A stretch of 64,000 nt of DNA from Prevotella sp. UBA7764. Lineage in GTDB: Bacteria > Bacteroidota > Bacteroidia > Bacteroidales > Bacteroidaceae. How positions within the stretch are numbered: position 1 is the first letter of the stretch; every line of letters begins with the position of its first letter. The stretch covers positions 1-64,000 of the forward strand of contig DLDU01000007.1 of assembly GCA_002481295.1 (NCBI GenBank). The letters run 5' to 3'. The notes under the pieces are model-generated. The model saw nothing but the letters and a program-made list of their open reading frames with translations. It searched no databases and was not told where the DNA came from. The translations under genes and the position numbers were made by a program. Shown here piece after piece: positions 35,006 through 43,000 of the stretch.

Positions 35006-35833
35006 TCAGCATACAGCCAATGGACGTACTCCAAAGAGCGTTTCAACGTTTTTGTTGGTCACCAAAGCCACTTCGTCTGCTGACACACCATAGGCTTGTG
35101 CCAACGTCAGCCTGACATCAGCCACATAAGCACTCTCGTTCCTCTTGCCCCGATGCGGTACCGGAGCCATATAGGGGCTGTCGGTCTCCAGAACAATACG
35201 GTTCAACGGCACTGCTGCGGGCAGATCCTCACGCAGATGGGAACTCTTGAACGTGGACACACCACCCACGCCTAAGCAGAAGCGGTCAAAGCGCAGATAG
35301 GCTTCTGCCTCTTTCTGATTGCCTGTAAAACAATGGAAGACGCCACCGGGAAGCACTTTCTCGTAAGGCTTCATGATGTGGAGGAGTTCATTCTGCGCCT
35401 TACGGCAATGGATCATCAGCGGCAACTGATATTGAACCGACCACTCTACCTGACGCTCAAAAGCCTTGAGTTGCTGTTGTTCAAACTCACGGCTCCAGTA
35501 GAAGTCCAGTCCGCACTCGCCCACAGCAATGTAGCGAAGTGGAGCGTCAGTCGTCAGAGAGTTACGACTTGACTCCAATTCCTGCTGCATGACACCGAGC
35601 ACGCGCTCCCAGTCATCGCGCACCTCCTCTGGCTGCAAGCCTATCATCGGATAGCAATAGCCGGGATATTGACGACAGACAGCCATTACAGAGGCAATAG
35701 ACGACTCGTCAATGCCAGGGACAAAAATGGCTCCTACTCCAGCTTCCTTTGCCCGCTGTATCGTCTGCGGCAGGTCTTCATCGAACTCCTCACCGTCGAG
35801 ATGGGCGTGGGTATCTATAAAAGGTATCATCAA
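35006..35833 (-). CDS. TatD family metal-dependent deoxyribonuclease
   Basis: A 275-residue TIM-barrel hydrolase. Metal ligands are visible: DTHAHLD (near 7), GECGLDFYW (near 105), IHCRKA (near 140), HCFTG (near 166) and ETDSPYMAP (near 220). Family members degrade DNA 3' to 5' and take part in repair. The start is MM at 35833. It lies 8 bp after the polyprenyl synthase gene, as in other Bacteroidetes. Confidence 0.93.
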   Translation of the reverse strand: MMIPFIDTHAHLDGEEFDEDLPQTIQRAKEAGVGAIFVPGIDESSIASVMAVCRQYPGYCYPMIGLQPEEVRDDWERVLGVMQQELESSRNSLTTDAPLRYIAVGECGLDFYWSREFEQQQLKAFERQVEWSVQYQLPLMIHCRKAQNELLHIMKPYEKVLPGGVFHCFTGNQKEAEAYLRFDRFCLGVGGVSTFKSSHLREDLPAAVPLNRIVLETDSPYMAPVPHRGKRNESAYVADVRLTLAQAYGVSADEVALVTNKNVETLFGVRPLAVC

Positions 35834-35841
35834 AAGATATT

Positions 35842-36837
35842 TTAGAACTTACGGTTCATCAGTCGCTCGACATACTGACGCAACTCTTGCTTACGGCCCT
35901 CGTCTACCTTTACAGCATCGAGATAGCCTTTGCTCTGCTCAAAACAACTGGCAATCTTCTCCTGAGCGAGTTTGTCTACTCCGATCTCATTATAGAGCCT
36001 CGTCACAGCCTTCACCTTTTCATCCCTGTCAAAGTCTGTTGACGAGATCCAACGGTCCAACTCTGCACGTTGCGTAGCATTGGCATGATTGTAAGCATTA
36101 ATGAGCATGAAAGTCTTCTTGTTGCAGGCAATGTCGCCGCCGATGGCTTTTCCAAACACTTTCTCATTACCGTAGACATCAAGATAGTCGTCCTGCAACT
36201 GGAAGGCCAAACCAACAAGTTCACCAAACTGATAGAGTCGCTCAGCATCGTCATGCGGAGCTCCAGCCAGCAGTGCGCCCATCTTTAAGGCACAGGCCAG
36301 CAAGACACTTGTCTTCAGACGTATCATCTCGAGATACTCCTCCTCGCTGACATCCATGCGTGTCTCAAAGTCGATATCGTATTGCTGTCCTTCCCCGATC
36401 TCCAAAGCAGTGGTGGTGAAGAGTTCAAGCACCTGCGGCAGTTTGTCTGCAGGGCACTCTGCCATCCGCTGATAAGCGAGCACAAGCATTGAGTCACCCG
36501 AAAGGATAGCCTGATTGGCATTCCACCGCTTATGCACAGTCTCATGTCCGCGGCGTAAGTCAGCATTGTCCATCAGATCATCGTGAAGAAGTGTATAGTT
36601 GTGATAAGTCTCCAAAGCCACAGCCTGCATGAGAATGTTTTCGGGATCATCCTTGTACAGATTATAAGCCAACAGCATCAGCACGGGGCGCATACGTTTG
36701 CCGCCCATTGACAACACATACTTCACAGGCTCATAAAGGCTGGATGGCTGACGGTCGTTGGGCAACCGGGCCAGAAAATCATTGACCTCTCCCAGCAGTT
36801 CAGAGGCTGACTTCATTGATATTTCCTCATTCATCAT
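35842..36837 (-). CDS. Polyprenyl (farnesyl/geranylgeranyl-type) diphosphate synthase
   Basis: A 331-residue all-helical prenyltransferase. The first Asp-rich motif is LLHDDLMDNADLRRG (near 88) and the second LAFQLQDDYLDVYG (near 213), with GGKRMRPVL near 50. It condenses IPP with allylic diphosphates. Chain length cannot be read safely. A later start, Met8, is possible. The gene lies between tonB and tatD on the same strand. Confidence 0.92.
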   Translation of the reverse strand: MMNEEISMKSASELLGEVNDFLARLPNDRQPSSLYEPVKYVLSMGGKRMRPVLMLLAYNLYKDDPENILMQAVALETYHNYTLLHDDLMDNADLRRGHETVHKRWNANQAILSGDSMLVLAYQRMAECPADKLPQVLELFTTTALEIGEGQQYDIDFETRMDVSEEEYLEMIRLKTSVLLACALKMGALLAGAPHDDAERLYQFGELVGLAFQLQDDYLDVYGNEKVFGKAIGGDIACNKKTFMLINAYNHANATQRAELDRWISSTDFDRDEKVKAVTRLYNEIGVDKLAQEKIASCFEQSKGYLDAVKVDEGRKQELRQYVERLMNRKF

Positions 36838-36902
36838 CTATAAATTGATCATTCGTAATTGCGTAAACAACGGTTTTGTTTCTGCTACATTGTACGTTCT
36901 TG

Positions 36903-37607
36903 TCAAATAACGAAGTTCACGGGTATAGCAAACATCGTCCGACAAGGCTTTCCATTCATAATGCCGGGCTTCCATTTCGGCATCATCTTGATGACCCGCA
37001 AAGCCTCAGCGTCAAGCATAGGATGTGCCGACTTCTGCACTTTCGGTGAAGCGATCGAACCATCCGCATTGATGATGAAGCTCACCACCACCTTGCCTTC
37101 TATCTTCTGCTGCCGTGCTAAAGGTGGATAATGCAGGTTGCGTGTGAGCCACTTCATAAACTCCACGATGCCACCGGGGAACTCCGGCAACTGCTCAAGT
37201 GTCTTTTCCTCCAGCGAATCCTTGTTGGTGGTGATCTGAGGCAAAGCCTCCGTGACATTGGCATCCTTGGCCATACCCTGTCCGTCACCGATAAGCAGCT
37301 TGCTGGTAACGGGTGCTATCTGATCCGTACTGTTGCTCGTATGCTCCACCGTCTTCACGTTATCAGTGATAGACTTCGAAGCTGGTGCCGGTGCAGCGGA
37401 TATCATATCTTTCATATCCATGGCCGGTTTCATGTCCATCTCCTCGGTCATATCGTCAGAGAGATCGCTGTCGTCGGCAGCATTCTGCGGCCGCGTCGTA
37501 TATTCTAAAGCTGTAAACAAAAGGGCAAGCGCAAAGATCAGCCCCATGAGGAAGTACTCTCCCCGGTGCTGCTCCAAATTGGCTTTGTCGCTCTTCTTCG
37601 TTTCCAT
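36903..37607 (-). CDS. Energy transducer TonB
   Basis: A 234-residue protein: short cytoplasmic N-terminus, one membrane helix (YFLMGLIFALALLFTALEY), a periplasmic linker, and a C-terminal TonB domain (VVSFIINADGSIASPKVQKS, MPKWKPGIMNGKPCRTMFAI) that contacts outer-membrane receptors. It is near, but not inside, the exb operon (2.4 kb away on the same strand). Confidence 0.92.
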   Translation of the reverse strand: METKKSDKANLEQHRGEYFLMGLIFALALLFTALEYTTRPQNAADDSDLSDDMTEEMDMKPAMDMKDMISAAPAPASKSITDNVKTVEHTSNSTDQIAPVTSKLLIGDGQGMAKDANVTEALPQITTNKDSLEEKTLEQLPEFPGGIVEFMKWLTRNLHYPPLARQQKIEGKVVVSFIINADGSIASPKVQKSAHPMLDAEALRVIKMMPKWKPGIMNGKPCRTMFAIPVNFVI

Positions 37608-37658
37608 GATTTATAATAAATCTACCTGTCTTTCCGTTATCATCAAAGATTCACACTG

Positions 37659-37666
37659 CAAATTTA
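37659..37666 (-). promoter_or_regulatory. Promoter -7 box for tonB
   Basis: Minus-strand TAAATTTG, 51 bp before the ATG, back to back with the porQ promoter. -33 not clear. Confidence 0.4.
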
Positions 37667-37688
37667 CTGCAAATCTCGAAAAAAAGCG

Positions 37689-37696
37689 TATCTTTG
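37689..37696 (+). promoter_or_regulatory. Promoter -7 box for porQ
   Basis: TATCTTTG, 21 bp before the porQ ATG. -33 not clear. Confidence 0.5.
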
Positions 37697-37717
37697 CCAA
37701 AGAATTAGAGTAAATAA

Positions 37718-38665
37718 ATGAAAAAAAACGCTTTCTCCATTCTTCTCGCTCTTTGCGTCTCCTCTTCGTGGGCACAGTCTGAAAGCGAGACCGCATATAA
37801 TTTTCTGCGTCTGCCTGTCGGGGCTCACGCTGCAGCTATCGGAGGCGACAATGTGAGTTTGGTGGAAGACGACGAGAATCTGGCGTTCAACAATCCTGCT
37901 CTGCTCTCTTCTTCCACACCGAAAACCATTGCACTCAACTATATGAGTTACATGCAAGGGGTCAAAGCCGCCAGTGCCGCGTTTAACTGGGCAAGCGGGG
38001 AAAGAGCTACGTGGGCCGTCGGTGCGCAATATCTCGACTATGGCAAGATGAAGCAAACCGATGAGAACAACATACAGACCGGTGATTTCTCGGCACGCGA
38101 CATAGCGGTGAACGGTACCCTGGCCTATATGCTGACCGACAAAATAGCCGGCGGTATCACTACAAGACTGATTACTTCCTATATCGGCGACTATAATTCC
38201 ATCGGTTTCGGCGTGGACTTGGGACTGAACTACTACGACGATACCCATCAGTTGTCAGTGTCTCTTACTGCCAAAAATCTTGGCGGGCAACTCAAAGCCT
38301 ACGACGAGAACTATGAGAAGATGCCTTTTGACCTGCAGGCGGGCGTCACCAAAGGACTCTCAAGCATCCCTCTCCGGCTCTCACTGACGCTGGTGGATCT
38401 CAATCATCCGCATTACAAATTCCTCAACCATGTCGTCGTTGGCGGCGACATTCTGCTTGGTGACAACCTTTGGCTCGGCATGGGATATAACTTCCGGCGC
38501 GCTGATGAGATGAAGATCACCGACGGCGACAAAGACAGCAGCCATGGTGCAGGACTCTCGCTCGGCGGCGGTATCGACCTCAACAGACTGAAGATTGGAG
38601 TGAGCTATGGCAAATACCATGTCTCCAGTTCCAGTCTGATCTGCAGTGCAGCATTTTCACTGTAA
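37718..38665 (+). CDS. porQ: Type IX secretion system protein PorQ
   Basis: A 315-residue outer-membrane beta-barrel-like protein with signal peptide (MKKNAFSILLALCVSSSWAQ). The motif NFLRLPVGAHAAAIGGDNVS near residue 30 and NPALLSSSTPKTIALNYMSYM in parts mark the PorV/PorQ (FadL-like) family. The short length and cmk neighbour point to PorQ. PorQ works with PorU, PorV and PorZ at the cell surface to attach secreted proteins. porQ-cmk order is also known in Porphyromonas gingivalis. Confidence 0.88.
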   Translation: MKKNAFSILLALCVSSSWAQSESETAYNFLRLPVGAHAAAIGGDNVSLVEDDENLAFNNPALLSSSTPKTIALNYMSYMQGVKAASAAFNWASGERATWAVGAQYLDYGKMKQTDENNIQTGDFSARDIAVNGTLAYMLTDKIAGGITTRLITSYIGDYNSIGFGVDLGLNYYDDTHQLSVSLTAKNLGGQLKAYDENYEKMPFDLQAGVTKGLSSIPLRLSLTLVDLNHPHYKFLNHVVVGGDILLGDNLWLGMGYNFRRADEMKITDGDKDSSHGAGLSLGGGIDLNRLKIGVSYGKYHVSSSSLICSAAFSL

Positions 38666-38674
38666 TCGAGTTCC

Positions 38675-38697
38675 CCTACACCTTATTATATATATAG
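38675..38697. repeat. Third copy of the CTACACCTTATTATATATA element
   Basis: Matches the tandem pair at 14167-14208 over 20 bp. It lies between porQ and cmk. Confidence 0.75.
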
Positions 38698-38736
38698 CAA
38701 ACTTTAAAACCGAACAACAGCTCAATCATTCATATC

Positions 38737-39429
38737 ATGAAAAAGATTACAATCGCAATAGACGGATTTTCCTCTTGCGGAAAAAGCACGATGGCCAAAG
38801 CATTGGCCAAGAAACTCAGTTATGTCTATATTGACACGGGTGCCATGTACCGTGCCGTCACACTCTTTGCCCTGCGCCATCAGCTGTTCAACGTCGATGG
38901 CTCTGTGAAAGAAAAAGAGCTCAAAGCGCTGATGCCCGACATACATATTCGTTTCCAACTGGATCCGGCAACAGGTAATCCCCGTACTATCTTGAACGAC
39001 GAATGCGTGGAGAAAGAGATCAGAGGCATGGAAGTCAGCCAGCATGTAAGCCCCATCGCCGCCATTCCCTTCGTTCGTGAAGCACTGGTAGCACAGCAAC
39101 AGACTATGGGCAAAGAGAAAGGCATCGTCATGGACGGCCGCGACATCGGTACGACAGTCTTTCCCGATGCCGAACTGAAGATCTTCGTGACCGCTTCAGC
39201 ACAGGTTCGCGCGCAGCGCCGCTACGATGAGTTGAAAGCCAAAGGTATGCCCGCTGACTTTAACGACATCCTGAAAAACGTGCAGGAAAGAGACTATATC
39301 GACACGCACCGCGAGGTTTCGCCACTGAAGAAAGCCGATGATGCCGTGGAACTGGACAACGGCAACATGACGATAGCAGAGCAGAATCAGTGGCTCTACG
39401 AACAATACCTCGCTCATTTACCAGCTTGA
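38737..39429 (+). CDS. cmk: Cytidylate kinase
   Basis: A 230-residue CMP/dCMP kinase. P-loop [20 protein letters not shown], then [13 protein letters not shown] and the conserved [20 protein letters not shown]. Full length. It follows porQ by 71 bp. In P. gingivalis ispH comes next, but here about 7.4 kb of other genes stands between. Confidence 0.95.
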   Translation: MKKITIAIDGFSSCGKSTMAKALAKKLSYVYIDTGAMYRAVTLFALRHQLFNVDGSVKEKELKALMPDIHIRFQLDPATGNPRTILNDECVEKEIRGMEVSQHVSPIAAIPFVREALVAQQQTMGKEKGIVMDGRDIGTTVFPDAELKIFVTASAQVRAQRRYDELKAKGMPADFNDILKNVQERDYIDTHREVSPLKKADDAVELDNGNMTIAEQNQWLYEQYLAHLPA

Positions 39430-39577
39430 TACTGCGTCAACTCCATGTTTAGGTCTTAGCACTTCCCTGGACAACAAAAAAGGCACCGGTATAACATAAG
39501 GAAGAGACTGCAATGATACAAAGAAAGACTAATCGTAGCCTTTTTACTGAGGAAATATCACTTTTTACTGAAGTTTA

Positions 39578-39608
39578 TTTGCAAAAACGAAACTTTTTCT
39601 TATCTTTG
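39578..39608 (+). promoter_or_regulatory. Promoter of a candidate small RNA
   Basis: TTTG (39578-39581), 19 bp, TATCTTTG (39601-39608) is a full consensus match that is not followed by any coding sequence before the terminator at 39745. Confidence 0.66.
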
Positions 39609-39614
39609 CAACCG

Positions 39615-39776
39615 AAATCAGAAATAGCCGAACAGACACCTTAGTAAAAAGGTATAGTTCGTCCGTCTGATGAAAATATAAAATTAGATTAAGGACAGAA
39701 GCAAGTCAATAGATTATAAATTTTGAGTTAATTACTGTTTTTTTAAGAACCCACCCGTGAGGGCAGGTTCTTTTTT
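39615..39776 (+). ncRNA. Candidate small non-coding RNA, about 160 nt
   Basis: The span from the expected start (about 7 bp after the -7 box) to the terminator T run. No open frame of note. The 3' half is AT-rich and leads into a GC-closed hairpin with a T tail. A 5' leader with an attenuator for the gene at 40004 is the main alternative. That gene has its own -7 box. Family not recognised. Confidence 0.5.
39745..39776 (+). terminator. Rho-independent terminator of the candidate small RNA
   Basis: Stem AAGAACC with GGTTCTT, inner CCC-GTGA-GGG tetraloop stem, then TTTTTT. Confidence 0.85.
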
Positions 39777-39967
39777 GTTTCTATACTCTATCCCTTCTTG
39801 TTGCATTGGAAAAAATAGTCTTCAAAAAGGCAATCCACACAGTTATTTGGTCCTTTTACTGTTTTGTCTACATGGGCAATTACTCATTAGCCCCCCTTCC
39901 CACTATACTCTATTGTAAAAGCTACTAATTAAAGTTAGCAGATGAGGGCTAATCCAAAAAATATATC

Positions 39968-39975
39968 TATCTTTG
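39968..39975 (+). promoter_or_regulatory. Promoter -7 box for the macroglobulin gene
   Basis: TATCTTTG, 28 bp before the ATG at 40004. -33 not clear. Confidence 0.5.
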
Positions 39976-40003
39976 CATTTATATCAAGCGTAAATTCTTC
40001 AAT

Positions 40004-43000
40004 ATGAAAAAGATAGTATGTGTTTTAGCCGCCTTGGCTTTGTCGGCGAGCATGTATGCCGACAGTTTCACAAGTCTGTGGAAGCAGGTCACCACTGCCC
40101 GGCAGAAGGACTTGCCAAAGACTGAACTGCAATGGTTGGATCAGATTGTCAAGAAAGCCCGACAAGAGAAAGCTTACGGACAACTACTGAAAGCCAAATG
40201 GATGGAAGTGGAAACACAAAGCCGTGTCGCACCCGATTCACTCGACGTGATGCGGCAACGGTTGGAGACGGACTACACCCGTCTGACCGACCCAACGCTC
40301 CGCGCTGTCTACGCCGCCGCACTCGGCAAAGCTTATCAGGACAGTTACGACAAGGACAACCAGGCTAAGGAAAAGTTGTGGTTTGGCCGCGCTATGGCCA
40401 ATCCCGACCTGTTGGCTAAACACAAATGCGAGGATTATGAACCCGCCATCGTGGAAGGTATCGACAGCAAGATTTTTTACGGCGACCTGCTCCACGTCAT
40501 CGGACTTGAGGCAAAAGACTATAAAACGCTCCATGACTACTATGCCAAGCAGGGCAACCGACCGGCTGCATGTCTGACAGCACTGTGGATGCAGCAGGCA
40601 AAAGGCCAGCAAACCGACTGTGCCCTACGCAAGTCGAAGTGTGTACAATGCCTTGACTCGCTGATGAACGCCTATCAGGACCTGCGCGAATGCGGTGAGA
40701 TCGCCATCGCCCGATACAATGCGATGAGCCAGACCAGCGACGTCACTGCCGAGCATCGCGTCAACTTCATCAACTACGCCCTTAGCCGCTGGGGCGACTG
40801 GCAGCGCATGAACGTTTTGCGCAACGCCCTCGAAGAGTTACAGGCTCCCTCGTTCAGCATCAACGCCGGCGACGGCGTGCTGCTCCCCAACCAGGAGCGG
40901 CTCGTACGCATCAACTCTATCAGAAACATCAATACGCTCACGCTGAAGGTCTACCGCCTGAATCTCAACGGTGACACCAGGCTGAACCCTAACAGCAAAC
41001 GCGATTATGAGCGCATTGCCAAACTGATCTTCCCCGGTGAGATCCAGTCCGTCACGCGCCAATATTACGGCCAGCCAGCCTGGAAAGAGAGCACCGACTC
41101 CATTCGTCTCAAGGCCCTGCCCGTGGGTGTATACCTGATTGAGACCACCACCAGCAACACCGGCATTGAACCTCAGCGCACCCTGCTGCGCGTAAGCGAC
41201 CTGAGCGTGCTCCATCAGCCTCAGCCCGGCAAGGCCATCCGTTTTGTCACTGTCAACGCCACCACCGGCAAACCTATAGCCGGAGCGCACCTGCGCTTCT
41301 TCACATACAACGGTAACACACAGAAGACGCTGCAAACGCTGACCACAGGCCGCAACGGTGAGGCCGTCCTGCGCTACGGCGACGAGCGTCCCAACTACTA
41401 TGTTGCTTACACTGACGACGACAAGGCACTGCCCATCCAAAACGTTTACGACAACTTCTACTACTGGAACAACAAGCGTGAGCATCACAACATCAGCCTC
41501 TTCACCGACCGCTCGCTCTATCGTCCCGGCCAGACGCTGCACGCCACAGCTATTGCCTACAATGTCAACGACAGTACGATGCAATCTGCTGTTGCCGGTA
41601 GCAAGACCATCACGCTGACGCTGCGCGATGCCAACGGCAAGGAGGTGAGCCGACAAACCGTCACTACCGACGACTTCGGTACGGCATCGGCTGACTTCAC
41701 CCTGCCGCAGCATGGCCTCACCGGCACGTTCTCCTTAATGGCCAGCAGCGACAACTCGTCGACGGGCTACGCTTCCGTACATGTAGAACAGTACAAGCGA
41801 CCTACCTTCCAAATCGACTTCGACAAATACACTCAGACCTACCAAGCCGGTGACACACTCCGCGTGCGTGGTGTGGCGAAGACCTATTCCGGCGTACCCG
41901 TACAGGGTGGCAAGGTGATCTACACGGTTCGTCGCAGTCCCATGCTGTGGTGGTATCGCACCGTAGGCGGTGAGACGGCACTGCTGACCGACTCCACCGT
42001 TACTGCCGACGACGGTTCCTTTACCGTCAAACTGCCAATGACCTACCCCGACAACATCGACCTCAACCAGCGATTCGGCTATCGCATCACTGCCGTAGCG
42101 AAAGTCACCAGCCTCTCCGGCGAGACGCAGGAGGCCACGACGATGATGCCGCTGACCAACCGTTCCGCCGTTCTTTCCAGCACATTGCCCAACCAGTGTC
42201 TGCGCGACAGCCTGAAGACGTTCCTCTTCTCTTGCAAGAATATGAATGGCGAGAGCATCAAGGCCAATGTCAGCTACCGATTCAACGACAGAGCCTGGGC
42301 AACCGTACAGACGGACACACCTATTAATATATATAGGAAACTCGCTTCGGGTGAACACCATCTTGAGGCGATCTGCCAAGGCGACACGCTGCGGAGCGAC
42401 ATCGTAGTGTTTACCTATTCCGACCGTCATCCGGGCACAACCACACACGACTGGTACTATCTCTCCTCCCACCAATTCACCGAAGGCAGTCCCATCTACC
42501 TTCAGGTAGGTAGTTCCGACAAAGACGTCCACGTCTTCTACACTGTCTTTGCCTCCGACAAGATCATCAAGCAGGGACAAGGCACACTCAGCAATGAGGT
42601 GAGAACTGAAAAGATTCAATATAAGTCCGAATACGGCGACGCCCTCACGCTGGCACTTGCATGGGTCAAGAACGGAAAGTGCTACACCCACTACGATGTC
42701 CTCACCCGCCCCCAACCCGACAAGCAGCTCCATCTGACGTGGAAAACGTTCCGTGACAAGCTCATACCCGGACAGAAAGAAACGTGGACGCTGCAGGTGA
42801 CCAACGCCAAGGCTAAGCCCGCAAAGGCGCAACTGCTGGCCACCATGTACGACAAGAGCCTCGATGCCATCTATCCCCACAACTGGAACTTCTCCCTCGA
42901 CTTTGCATCCAGTATATTGTCGGCAAGGTGGAACACCAGCCGTTGGTCGGCCATCGGACTCTATGGCTATCAGAACTATCGTGCCTATAATGTGCGCGAC

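Larger units (their letters stand above)
39430..40003 (+). other. Intergenic region holding a candidate small RNA gene
   Basis: About 570 bp between cmk and the macroglobulin gene. It contains a full promoter, a non-coding stretch, a strong terminator and a second -7 box. No protein-like open frame is seen. Confidence 0.7.
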
